Of a stretch of DNA of 64,000 bases, positions 52,984 to 64,000 are shown piece by piece (the first letter of the stretch is position 1; each line of letters opens with the position of its first letter). The position numbers and the translations under genes are program-made. Where the stretch lies: assembly GCF_002078875.1 (NCBI RefSeq), contig NC_034421.1, forward strand, positions 8,082,365 to 8,146,364. The letters run 5' to 3'. Under the pieces are notes generated by a model, which was not told where the DNA came from, searched no databases, and was given only the letters and a program-made list of their open reading frames with translations. This DNA comes from Numida meleagris. Taxonomy: Eukaryota; Chordata; Aves; Galliformes; Numididae.

Positions 52984-53025
52984 ACTGTGCTGCAAGCACA
53001 GTACCTGCATACTGCAAATGCAGTA
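52984..53025 (+). repeat. Two adjacent hairpins
   Basis: ACTGTGCT (52984-52991) pairs with AGCACAGT (52995-53002) around a 3-base loop. Eight bases later TACTGCA (53010-53016) pairs with TGCAGTA (53019-53025) around AA. Arms are perfect in both. The structure is too short for a microRNA precursor. Confidence 0.9.
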
Positions 53026-56000
53026 ACTGGTATCATCATTCTTTCAGTACAGCCAGTACCTGAGATGTAGAACAGTGGATTCATAATGTTTTGATCAGAC
53101 TGTCTCATCAGACTCTGCCTGAATGACACTGTACTGGCAATTCACATCATTTGCAGAATTTACTCTTGAAATCTAGAAGTGCTGAGGATAGTAAGCAAAT
53201 GCTTTTCAGGTCTTTTCTTAAGTCTCATGACGAAGGAAATGAAACTGATGAAGGGCTAGTAATTTTAAAAATGCTCCCAAACATACTTTTGGTCTCATCT
53301 GGTCCAATTTTGCTACTTAACAAAATGCTCTCAGTAGTCAAAGATTTAACTGGACAGCATAGAAAAGTTCTGAATTATTTGATTTCAGCATCTGCTTCAC
53401 TAATGTAGAGAACCAGCTCTCCTGCAGTACGTCCAGTAGTTCTGGACACATGCGTGTCCCCCTGGCAAAGGAATATAGTCCAATGACTTTGTTGTTCTTT
53501 TAATGGTACAGAAAAAGTGCTCATATTTTATTAATTGGAGTTATTAAAGCTCCCATAATTTTGTGCAGGGAAGGAAGAAAAATGTGCTCACTCTAGGAAA
53601 AACAGCTTTGAAAAGCTAAGTGGGATATTCAACACTAAGGTAAAATTAAATCAATAAATAAGATTATGGGCAAAAAAAAAAAAGATTCCTGTAAAATGGC
53701 AATGGTAATGGTGGTTACTCAGTGTTACACTTCATCTTGAAATGATGTAGTACCTTGTCAGCAAAGAAAATTCTTAGTTCTCATCTGCTAAGAGCTCTAA
53801 CAAGCAATAAAAGAGAAGGTTTTGGTTCATTTACCCCTGGAAGCCGCCTCCAATTCAAGAGTTATTTGAGGTAATGATGTATGACCAAAAGAGTGCAATT
53901 TAGATTTAACCAACATGAAGGTCTCACACCTGAGAAATAGCATAAAGATGACACAAAGTCCCACTAGTCCTACTGCCTGTATGGTGTTATACTCTGTTGT
54001 TCTCATAAGCTGCCCAGGAAAGCAAGAGCATATGGCAAGTGTGGGTCTCTTAAAATAATGTGCACTGACATGTCATGGGGTTGTACGGTAGAGAGTTACA
54101 TGGGGGAGCATGGAAGTTGTATGTTCTTAGCAGAGCGTGAGGAGAAGTTGTTTGGTTTTTTCCCCAGATTTTATAGAGGAAAAGGGAAAAAAACCTGCTG
54201 GTGCAGCATATTTCCTTGCTGCAATGCGCACAAATTGTACAAGTGTGGTGCAACTCTTCAGTGCCCTGTTTGGAGAAAGATGTCATCAGAAGATGGATGG
54301 AAGGAATTCAAGAAACATATTGTGACTTGTTTTGCATCCCCCAAAATCTTCATGGTCTGGTTTGTTGCAGACGTTGTTTTTTGTAGGAAGGCTTTGCAAT
54401 ATGGTTCTATTCGCTAGGATTTCCAGATGAAGTACTTGCAGTGATTGATTATGATCTTGCGAGACATATTTCATTCAAGACAAATTTTGAAAAACATTCT
54501 CTATTTCTGGGGATGATATTTTGCAAAATGTACTCATTTGCAGCTTTCTCTTTCCTCCCACTGCATGGAGTTTCTAACAACCTAGAATTAAGGTGGGGAA
54601 GATGAGTAACACAGAATTGAAAATATCATGGCTCTTGCATATGCAACAGCAGCTTTGGAAATGCTAGCTGATAAGTTTTCTCTGTGTTTGCATGTAGAAG
54701 GACTCAACTTTGCCTTCCCACTTCCCAGTGTTATTAAATACATTTCTCTCTACAAGAATCAAATTTTATTTCAGTAAAAGAATCCTTCTTGTGTGATGTG
54801 TGACCATTTAAAGAGCTCTAATTCTTTCAAATGTTCATTTATCTCTATGACTTGGCAATACTGATAATACCATTCCCAGACACTGTTCCACATTAATAGC
54901 AGAATCTGCGCAGTCTGGCAGCTGATCAGGGTGCCCAGTGCATGCTGCTGCCTGGCTCCATGACCTTCAGCAAGTGTATGGCCTTTTCTGTGGTTGTCAG
55001 TAATCTCTCATTACTGAAGCAAGGGTAATGGCACTGAAATATCTTTGTAATATGATAGGAGAGCCTTGGATGTAATGACCTGCTGTACATACATTGCCAT
55101 GTATGCTATATTCTTCTGCATTTATTATAGAGTGGCTCCCAAGAGAATATTAAGTGGACAGGGTGACATTTGCTATAACACTCAGTTCTGGTCTAATCCA
55201 CTCTTGTAAAAGTTTATGAACACTTTGACTTCACTGTCCTGTGAGTAATTCCTACTGTTAATCTCTATATGGAAGCCATTCCAGAAGGTAATAGAACACT
55301 TTTTCCTAAAGCTATCTTCTCATATTATGTAAATGCTTTTCAGTCTGAATGGGAAGTAAACAGTGGAACTTAAGAAGATGATTTGGGGTTTTCAAGTCAT
55401 ACGCTGTTTGGGTGCTGAGTGCCTAAAGGACCATTTATTTTTTCAAGCAATGTCATAATGTTTGTTTAAAGATAGTTTAAGTCTCAGCACACCTGGCTAG
55501 TATGAAATGAAGCTGTTGACGAGACCATATTTAAAATGATTCTGTCGGTCTGAGGTTGCTTTCAAAATCCAGTGATCCAAACTAGAGGTGACTTTTAATC
55601 ATAAAAAGAGATGGAAACGGGGAATGTCATTTTCTATGTATTTTCACGGCACCATTCACAATGAGATCCAGGCTGTGCTGAGTTCTGCTTAGGACTGCAC
55701 TAGTAACGTTTTCCGTCAGTTGCATTGGCATTGCAGTTGCAACACCTAAAGGATGTAAAGACAGAATGCTTGCATGGTGAGTATATCTATTTGGGCAATC
55801 CAATGCAATCAGATAAGCTTGTGCAGGGCTCTGGATGCAAGCGGCACCCCTGGGTGTTGTGGTTGGGTCTTCTGTGTTCTGGTCAAGGAGAGCAGCAAGG
55901 ATCCTGCTGGTAGCTTTTCCATGGCAATGAGTAGTCAGCTTACTTCAGAGCCTGCTGAACAGCACAACTTTCTGAGATTTGGTCTTTTCAACATCAAAAA

Positions 56001-56790
56001 GGGAAAAAAAACCAACAACAAAACACATGTTGTATAGATATGAGCATTATTTTTAGCTGATGACATGCTGTTCTGGCTGTTGCTCTGGGACATTCAGCGC
56101 AGGAACTCTACTTTTCCTGTTTGTCATCTCTTAGGGATTGTTTCTATAACTGAAGATTTTTTCCATGTACTTTGTATGTTATTAATATTTTTTAAAAAGC
56201 CCCCTAGCAGCAGTGTTAGTGACTTTATATCATTCTTGGTGCATTGATGTAAATCTTCCTGGTATTTGAGGTACATTTCCCTGTGTTGTGTCTCAGGATT
56301 TTTTCTGCTGGGAGGACATATAGGTAGCTAGGTGATAAATTTGTTACTCAGCACATTCATTATAGGAGGGAAATTACTAATTCCTTGTATTTTTGTTATA
56401 GGAATAAACTTTAGAAAGAAACCTGTGTTGGACTCTGATGACTGTCCATACCTGCATCTGCGCTTCTAAGAGCTGAGTTCCAACTTAGCACTAAATAAAG
56501 GACACAAAGGTTTCCAAAGGTGCCCAGTATTCTGGGCTCTATTAGAAGTCTGGCTCAGAATGTTTGCATTTTCAGTTGTATAATACTCTGTGACTGCTAT
56601 CAGTGTATCAATATTCAGTGATGAATTAGCCACATAGAAACATTAAATTTGCATCCCAGAATAAAAGTTACTGTTGCTATTTTTTCCTGCTTATTTCTGA
56701 GGCATTTATTATTGGAAAAAAAAAAAGTCTGAAGTGATGTTGATGGAGAAAAAGAGTTTCTTTCATTACTTTCTCCTCATCTCTAGATGA
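53026..56790. other. Single-copy non-coding DNA
   Basis: No gene was recognised. A phrase at 55275-55320 ('ccattccagaagg...actttttcctaaagc') vaguely resembles an antisense old CR1 but is too diverged to call. An A-rich run lies at 53670-53684. Confidence 0.5.
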
Positions 56791-56800
56791 ATTCTGCTCT

Positions 56801-56810
56801 CTGACGTCAG
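56801..56810. promoter_or_regulatory. Perfect cAMP-response element
   Basis: CTGACGTCAG is a 10-bp palindrome containing the full CRE TGACGTCA, the known site for CREB/ATF dimers. A full CRE with an intact CpG is rare in CpG-depleted DNA. It lies at the edge of a roughly 200-bp high-complexity block (56800-57000) that is open on both strands. Whether it is bound or conserved is unknown. Confidence 0.4.
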
Positions 56811-57010
56811 TGTGAGCAAACCCACAGGATCGCTGATGTTCCAGTTGGGCACATCCTTCCCAGTGACGGAGCCTCTGTTTGACAAAGAGTTAATTGCTGG
56901 GGAAGCCATCCAAGGACTGTTTTTGGCTCTCGTTTCATCCACCCCCATTTTCCACTCTCCACTGGCAATCATTTTTCCCACTGGTGTTTTGGTTGTACAA
57001 TGAGACCCAA

Positions 57011-60000
57011 CTTTTTTTCTCCAGCAGCAAGTGCATCCCCTTAGAAAGACTTTTAAAGAATATAGAGTTTAGGAAAGGGAAAGAAATGAAATGCATTTGA
57101 GAAATGCATTATTTTATGGAAACAGGACAGTTGAGAACTCTAGAGGTCCTATAAGACCACTGAGTTTGATACAGCTGAATCCTGTTTGTGCGGACAGCTT
57201 ACCACTGACTTGTGAAAGAGTTAGGAGAACATTCTCATTACAGAAATCTTGTTTTAAAAGTGTTGTACCTGTCATTCTATTCCTGGTCTTGCTTTGGATT
57301 GTTTTATCCCAAATTATCAAAAGAATCAAGTTCTAGCATTTATTATCTTGAACACCGGGCTGTAGGCAGTAGCAGTCACTTATCATAGGGAGGAGATGCA
57401 TCTCACCTGCATGCAAACAGCCATGAGCAGTCACAGCTGGTTGGCTCATCCCATGGGGTAGGCAGATAGCACACCAGGGGCGGGTCCTAATGGAGCAACT
57501 CTCTTCAAGTGATATTAATTGTATGGTAATTAATGTTACCAGTAACAAAAAAGCTGTATATAATTCTAGATGTATACATTGTTAAAAATGACACTGTCTG
57601 CAAATGAAGTTAGTGTTGACAGGACAATTCCCTGGTAGCATTAGAATGGCAGCATTAGAAACGCTGCAAGGAATTTCCATTATTTTTCTCTGGTTTTGCT
57701 TTCCAATCAATACAAATGAGTGAGAAATATGTTGCATTTGCTTTCCTTGGAATGTAAAAGGCAAAAGTATAACTTCTTATTGATTAAATCTAATATAGCC
57801 AGATACAAAAGAAAACAGCGCTTCAAACTCTAAAGCAGGGAGGAAAGAAAAAATGAGCTCTGTTAAAAGAGCATAATCAATTTATTGAAGTTCCAGAGGT
57901 GTTTCTGGTCTGTTTAGGGGAAAAAAAACAACAAACAAGTTTCTAGTGATTTGACTGACAAAGCCTTTCCTTGCTGGACAGCGTCACAAGGCCGGCAGAG
58001 CCCTCTCCCATAGAGAAGGGAGACTGTAGCCCTGGCTCAGTTACACTGCCTCAATAAGAAGAACTAAAGGCTAACTGAATTCCTTTGTTGAAGAAAAAAT
58101 GGTGTGGGGAATAGCTTTTGCTATTTCCAGGTGCAGTCAGTGAGGGAGTCCTACCTTCAGCTTTTAGTAGGGGAAAATAAACGGACATTGCAACCTCCCT
58201 TTTGCTCTCCTCTAGTAGGACTGCACACTAAAGAGGAAAGCAAGGAAGAGAAGTTGCACCTGTCATTAATTAACATCATTAGTTGTGTTCTCAGCTATTA
58301 TAATGAGAAATATCATCACCATTCTTTTGGTTATAATCTTGGAGCATCCTGGCTGATGGCAGTGAAAATGAAAACTGAACTAGAGAGGGAGGAGGAAATC
58401 CACAATGCCCACATACAGTGCTATCACAAATGTCTCAAAAGTCTGAACTCTTTGTAGGTGGGGGACCAGGATATCATTCTGAAAGACAAAGCAAGGTGCT
58501 TGCACACGGAATGTTTCTGAGTGACCCTCAGAGCAACCCCGTTCTCTGCAGAAAATGAACAGGAAAGCTGGCTAGCTAAATGAGGTACTCAAGTTGATAG
58601 TACGGGTGCTTATCCATTAACATCAGGCTCAGGAAGAGTCTAGTAAACCAACTGCATGGCCCCAGGTGACAGCTGCCTCTGACCCTGATATTCCATTAAT
58701 TTATTTTGTTTATCAGATCGTCTGAAAGAGTGACCTCCTTTGGCTCACCTGGCTTTGTTGCAGTTTCATGAGAGCTTAAGCAGAAGAATAATTCTTCTCT
58801 TAGTGATCTTACTCCTGTTTTAAGAACTATCAAATACAGAAAACCAAAACTTGACTTGGAAATAGAAAGGGAAGTTATTAATAATCTTATTTCCAAACTC
58901 ACCATCAGCAGAATTACATGTCCGGCCTGCTGAGCTCGCACCAAAGTGCAGCCTCGGTTGAAGGCTGGGTTAGCAGCAGGCAGCTGAAATGGAGCTCATC
59001 ACTGAGAGAATGTGTATTAAATTTTAGTGACCAGATGAATAAATCCAGTTGTTTGCAGTGGAACTGATCTTAAAATAAAGGGAGATTCCTCTCTCTCTGT
59101 ATTTCATTTGAATTATGTACGTCAAATGAAGATTTATTTCATTGTGTCTAGATTTAGTCCCGTGTGCCAAACTCCTGCTAACTTCAGGAATCAGAGGCAC
59201 TGCTCTTTCAATTTTTTGATCTTAGAATAAAAGAGTGCAGCATTACAGAAAAATGCGAGAGAGAAAATAAAAGAGGAGACTAAAATTTTTCATATCCCAG
59301 CTGCTTTTCTAGGACTGTTTTGTAATGGGCATGTGATGAATATGGTAAATAAACCCGTGATACAATAAGAAACAAAAGCAAAAAAACCTTACCCAGTGGA
59401 AACATCAGTTTATTTAACGTCAGTCTACATGAGTTGAGAGATAAAAGCTTTGTACTGGATATGAGAACTTTATTAAATTGTCCAGCTAGGCCCTCAAACT
59501 TAAGGTATTTTTTCTTTCACACCAGGATGAAATTGCATGGTAGTACAGCTCCTTTTTTTGTTTGCTTGGTGTTTCCTGGAACGAGATTAAGTTATAACTG
59601 AAAAAAAAAACCAACAAAAGCTGCATCTGTAAATGTGAACAGTTTCTTGTCTCTGCACTTCAGAGGTAATTAAGCACAGCAGCACTGCGTTATGACTGCA
59701 GTTTTCTCTTCATGCTTTGCAATCTGTATGAAAGGCTGTGGTGTGATTATAAACTCATTAAATGGCACCTATGCCAATGATGCGTTTGATTTGCTCAGCG
59801 TTGTATGCCCTGAGTTTCAAAAAACAGTTTGTACTTTAATATCTGTCTGATCTTATCCTTCTGCCTATCCTGACAAAGAAACCTAGATCTCAGCCTTGAA
59901 GCATCAATTTCAATTTTGGGATTCTTTCTACACTGGGGCAGTTTACCAGATCTTTATAGTATGGATATTTGGAAGTACAAAGCAACCAGTCTGGGGAAAT

Positions 60001-60294
60001 GGGGGCAATTTCCCCTTCTAATTGCAGCAGACCTTGAGATCTGTCACTTCTTTTCTCAGTTAAATGCCTCTGATGCTTGTCTTGGAGAACAAAGGTTGTT
60101 TGCACCCAGGTTTCTGCTCTTGTAGATTTTGGGATGCTATTTGGCGACTTATATTGCTGCTAAGGAGCAATGTATGGCCTATGACCTTTCTACTTGAACT
60201 CTTGAAGATACTCAAAGTATAGGTTTGAAATTAGACACTGCAAGTGGAATACTAATAAATACTATTCAAACAAATTGGCAGTAACAAAGCTGAA
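57011..60294. other. Single-copy non-coding DNA
   Basis: No gene was recognised. The plus-strand 117-codon frame at 58104-58457 has no recognisable domain. A TAAT-rich patch at 58262-58310 ('cattaattaacatcattag') is short. A brief CT run lies at 59089-59099. Confidence 0.5.
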
Positions 60295-60321
60295 CGAACG
60301 TGCTGCCACTCTTCTCTGCAG

Positions 60322-60525
60322 AAGAGCACGTGAATGCGATACGTGTGATGGCACCGCAGCCAGTGATGGCTTCAGTCGCTGGTGGCCGGGATGCGAGTTA
60401 TAGTTCCAACTGTTCTGGAAGGAAAGCTCATCACCTTTCAGCATTTCCTTTGCTAATACCATCTGAGCTCATATCTTCATCACAGTGTTCACAAAATGAT
60501 CATCCCGATGGGAAGGGCCTTTCAG
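60322..60525 (+). other. Exon-like segment (unconfirmed)
   Basis: A pyrimidine-rich run ends in 'cttctctgcag' at 60321, a good acceptor. The following 204 bases stay open in one frame and reach 'ctttcag' followed by GTCTGC at 60526, a mediocre donor; the frame stops at 60534-60536. Length is divisible by three and both borders have phase 1, the same as the segment at 23.5 kb. The reading contains HVNAIRVMAPQPVMASVAGG. I do not recognise the peptide. Nine CpGs lie in 60295-60394. The minus strand is also open over most of it, which weakens the coding case. Confidence 0.15.
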
Positions 60526-60539
60526 GTCTGCTTTAATTT

Positions 60540-60959
60540 TAGTTACTATGCTATTTTCTGTTCTAAGCTTTAATCACTTTACAGTGAAGTTACAGCATTG
60601 TAAACAAAATACGTAGTGTCCTTTTAGCGTATGCACTTAAAAGGAGGAACTCTTGCTGGTTCATTTTGCCTCACCTCTTCCAAAGGGAAAAGTCTTCTTT
60701 AGAGTATAAGAAAACAGCTGAAGACAAAGTAAATGTGTACTGTCTGTGAAATGAGGTATAGCTGTAGACATCAGCAAAGCTCGTGGTGATGTGAGTAGTG
60801 AGTGGGTCAGCGTTTTTGTCCACAGTCACAATCATAATGGAATGTGACACACGTAAAGAGAGAAACTTTAAAAGACTTATATTATGCTTTTGCTTAAGGA
60901 AAAAGGCTCAAAATATTTGAAAATCTTAGAATAATTCCCTCCAATTGAAAATAGCAGCT
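60540..60959. other. Single-copy non-coding DNA
   Basis: Nothing specific is visible; AT-rich sequence without an exon or repeat signature. Confidence 0.5.
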
Positions 60960-61175
60960 TTTGATCACCTGTATGTAATGAAAAATTTGTTTGATGGAAA
61001 ACTGAGCAGTTGATCAGAGAATCAGAATCACGTCTTCCATTTTCAATTACCTATGGTGATTAATATTGAAGCTAGCCAAATAATGTTGTTTGCTGCCACT
61101 AATTAGTAACTGTGCTCGTTAATTCCATGCTGGGTAAGATTTGAAAAATTCTTTCAGGAAACTGGAGAATCAATT
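60960..61175. promoter_or_regulatory. Candidate conserved non-coding element
   Basis: The block contains 'tcaattacctatggtgattaat', a palindromic homeodomain site CTAATTAG at 61099-61106, and 'gctcgttaattcc'. 'gttgatcagagaatcagaatcacg' adds further site-like words. The TAATTA-type palindrome is a known high-affinity site for many homeodomain proteins. Conservation was not measured. Confidence 0.25.
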
Positions 61176-63279
61176 CCTTTTGGGGAATGCAGTGCTCATA
61201 TTCCCGGGTTGCTCAGATAGATTGGGCTTGCATTTAACTCAGCATGCTATGGATGGGTGAATTTTTGGATGGATCAGGGCAAAATTAATTACTGTCTTCA
61301 CATATTTGTTGCTTCTTTGGAACATGCAAGTGTATTGTTATGGACTTTAAAATCAGGCCTTGCAGCATGTAGTGTGCACAGCTGCGTATTTGGAGGGTTT
61401 GGAGAGTGTGCGATGATGTGGCCTGCATGTTGCTGGAGTTAAGGAGTACAAATGCTATTTAAAGTACAGGAGCTGCTTCCTTGTGGTTCCATGTTCCAGT
61501 AGTGGATCTGCTGTACGGACAAAGGTTGGCAGAGATTCAGGTGGTGGCAGAACACCCGCTCTTAGTAAGGGCAGTGCCTGCATCTCGTTTAACCCATGAC
61601 ATCTCTGCCCAGGGGATGTGCCTAGGTTAAGGTTTGTGCTTGTATCTTTCCTGATTCTTTGGACATGAAATAATGGCTGGATTATGAACCTGCTTCCTGT
61701 TGGGGATGGAGAGCTTCTTTTCAGTATGTCTTTTGGTTTATCTGGAAGAAGTGAATATTGCACAGAAATAATGCACAAATCTAATCCAATCAATACTAAG
61801 GAACCAGATCTTGGGTCAGAAGTTCTCCTGTTTTGATATAAATATTTTTAATCTTCTATTAATAGTAATTAGATTCTTGCCTAATTTGATCTATAGAGCC
61901 GAGTCTCTCCACCTATGAAACGTAAGAAAACATTGGTGTTATTAAGGTATACCTATGAAGTTTATTTGAATGCAGTTTCGGGTGAAAATATCTCCTCCTT
62001 CTTACTGTAGCGAGCTTTAAATGTTTAAATTTTTTTAGAGGGATTTACTCACGTGTATGTTTTCCTAAGTTTTGTTGAAGTAGTTCTGATATCAAGAGAT
62101 TCTGAAAAGACATTGCAGAGCAGTAGGGCATCGGTCAATCCTATCAAGTTTCTGCAGCCCTTTGTAAATGGTTGCTATGTCAAGTCCTCTGTCTTTTCAA
62201 CCATTACAAACAGTAAAGCAAAGGAGCCTCTTGATAGAAGCATGAAGCACGGGGAAGGTGAATTGTTGTGTAGTACTTTGTTCCCATGTTTGAATTTGTC
62301 CATAGAAGATTTGAAAGTTGATGTTACCTAACGTTCCCAAACTTGAGGGTTACAGGAATTAGTGTGAGTTCTGCAGACAGCTCAGGCTTATCCTGCTGTC
62401 ACTGGCTTTAAGGACATCAGAGGGGGCTATAATCTCATTCTCTTTTTGGAAATACATTTAATGTGACAGCCAAATGCTTTAACAAGACAGCATAAATAAC
62501 ACAGTCAGTGCGTTCAGACAGTTAAACTCTGGGGCTTTAATTTCATAGGGAAGAAGGCCTACCCCAAAAGTCCCTTCTGCTGTACCTAGAGTGAATCTGT
62601 GGGGACAGCACTTACAGTAACATCTATAGCTTGGAAGCATGTTGAGCAATTAAGCTGAGGATTGTGGAGCATGCTTAATTTAGGTGTTCCTGGAGATGCC
62701 TGGAGATGGATATATTTGGAGATGTAAATCTCTGTAGGTGTAAAGACTGTGATCTGGTCCTTTCTTGTTATAGTGCATTTTCAAATTGTATTTTACTTTT
62801 GTTAGGGGAAAATACGGATGCTAGATATAGGTATTTTGACTGCAAAGATGTTTGTCAGCATACGTTCATCTGGAAAATGCTGAGAAGCGATGGTGAGGTT
62901 GCTTCTCATGCCCCCTGCATTATGCCCAGCCCTGCAGAGGCTCGAGCTCAGGCCTTGGGGCTGTGATGTGAGTTCTGCTCAGAGCTGCCCCACTGCAGGA
63001 GGTGCCCCTGGGAGCGGTTGTGAAGCCGATGTAAAACTCCCCCTTTTCTTCCATTTTATAAAATAATTTGCTGGTTTTGTTGGCTTTCCACATTGACTCA
63101 GCTTTATGTGCAGATTAAGGTTGCGTTGCTTGGCCCGCTTGCATCCTTGCCTTCCCTGTTCCTGGGGAAGCAGCAGGAGTCCCATAAGTGACGGGGGAGA
63201 CCTTTGTGCTTCAGCTTTCAGATCCTTCCTGAAAGATATCTTTCCCACTTTGAAATATTGTTATCTGCTCTTTATGGAA
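61176..63279. other. Single-copy non-coding DNA
   Basis: No gene was recognised. Short open frames at 61455-61793 (minus) and 62053-62331 (plus) have no identifiable domain or convincing splice context. Confidence 0.5.
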
Positions 63280-63540
63280 TATCAAGTTTAATTCATTAAA
63301 TGGCTTCATTAATCAAACAGAATCATTCAGAATAACATTTTGATCACATGCATTGAGTCTTAATGGCATCCTAACTACTTCTGAAATCATCTGAAAATCT
63401 ATTCTTGTCACAGAAGGAGTAACGAGATTGTAAATTTGAAATGAAATATGAAGACAGATAATTGGATCAATGGTTTGTTAATGATTATATTGAACAGCTC
63501 CTTCATTGTTGCTCCATGATAAAATATATTAAATAAATAG
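63280..63540. promoter_or_regulatory. Candidate conserved developmental enhancer
   Basis: About 260 bp hold 'gtttaattcattaaatggc', 'cttcattaatcaaacag', 'cttaatggcatcc', 'gataattggatcaatgg', 'tttgttaatgattat' and 'cattgttgctccatg', the last with a SOX-type CATTGTT core. It is AT-rich but complex, with no transposon words, and ends abruptly at a GC-richer stretch (63545 onward). It resembles conserved forebrain-type enhancers in texture. That likeness is impressionistic. Confidence 0.28.
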
Positions 63541-64000
63541 TGTGGGGACCGTATCTAAAAATCCCAGGCTCTCAGCCGCCACACCAGGAGCAGGGCGGAG
63601 GTGCAGCACTGTGGTGGGAGCAGCTCGTGTTCCTCCCTGCACAGCTTTGGCTTTTGTAAGATGAGAACAAGCGGTCACTCTCAGTTGATGCTTGTCAATA
63701 TGCTGTGCAGAGATTAGGAGTCACAAACCCAAAGCATGTAGTGGCTCAGCCACTGGGTCCTTCCAGTGGGCCAAGCTAGCCATATATTTCTGAGCAGCTA
63801 CAGCCCAGTGTGAAGGAGAGCTGACCAACCCATGGGTGCTTTATGCACTGCTTTGGATATTAAAAATGGAGGTGGCAGCCTTGAAGTGATATGCAGCAAA
63901 TCCTGCTCCTGCAGCACTGCTGCTGTCCAGGCAACAGCTGAGGCTGAGCAGAGCCTGCAGGGCTGGATGCAGAGCTGCCTGCTGCTGTGTGTGCTGTGAT
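63541..64000. other. GC-richer non-coding end of window
   Basis: Base composition shifts upward from about 63545, with CAG/CTG-rich words at 63900-63998 ('gcagcactgctgctgtcc', 'ctgcctgctgctgtgtgtg'). There are only a few CpGs, at 63570-63600. No exon is evident before the window ends; a feature may continue beyond it. Confidence 0.45.

Noticed and set aside
55195..55330. Possible ancient antisense CR1
   Set aside because: Only a vague likeness around 'ccattccagaagg' and 'tttttcctaa'; no continuous block aligns by eye.
1..64000. tRNA, rRNA, known conserved microRNA, CRISPR arrays or prokaryotic mobile elements
   Set aside because: I searched by eye for familiar mature microRNA sequences, tRNA boxes and repeat-spacer patterns and found none. 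Eyeballing can miss diverged tRNA-like genes, so tRNAscan and Infernal would be decisive.

Overview
The window looks like a non-coding stretch of a bird genome, probably a landfowl (chicken-like) genome. The evidence is four clear fragments of CR1 retrotransposons, the dominant LINE of birds. Two of them (ends near 27,560 and 42,209) keep the diagnostic CR1 3' end: the 'ttggacttgatgat' or 'ttggaactagatgg' block, then '...cccttccaac' or '...cttttccaac', then short ATTCTATG-type terminal repeats. Base composition is AT-leaning with few CpGs, as expected for avian intergenic or intronic DNA. Nothing is prokaryotic: there are no dense collinear ORFs, operons, ribosome binding sites or CRISPR arrays.

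No protein-coding gene can be named. Open frames are at most about 200 codons, scattered on both strands, overlapping each other and low in complexity, as expected by chance in 64 kb. I recognise no rRNA, tRNA, snRNA or conserved microRNA. The window may be a gene desert or the inside of a very large intron; the sequence alone does not decide which.

Layout: 1-11.5 kb is unannotated single-copy DNA with homopolymer tracts and one perfect 18-bp palindrome. CR1 fragments lie at 11.5 kb (minus strand) and 13.9-14.3 kb (plus). The 14.3-27.3 kb stretch is single-copy and holds a weak exon-like segment at 23.5 kb. A 3'-complete CR1 sits at 27.3-27.6 kb. From 27.6 to 42.1 kb there is mostly single-copy DNA, with a TAAT/ATTA-rich block at 28.85-29.45 kb that resembles a conserved developmental enhancer and a G-quadruplex motif at 37.4 kb. 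A short CR1 tail lies at 42.1-42.2 kb. The last 22 kb holds small simple repeats, CpG-dense patches at 48.85-48.98 and 60.29-60.39 kb, a perfect cAMP-response element at 56.8 kb, several hairpins and more TAAT-rich blocks, notably at 61.0 and 63.3 kb.

Clear CR1 sequence is only about 1 kb of 64 kb. That low repeat load, together with islands of homeodomain-type AT-rich sequence, would fit a regulatory landscape around a developmental gene outside the window. This is an inference; multi-species alignment would settle it. I found no convincing undescribed biological system. The two exon-like segments and the CpG-dense patches are the best places to look again.
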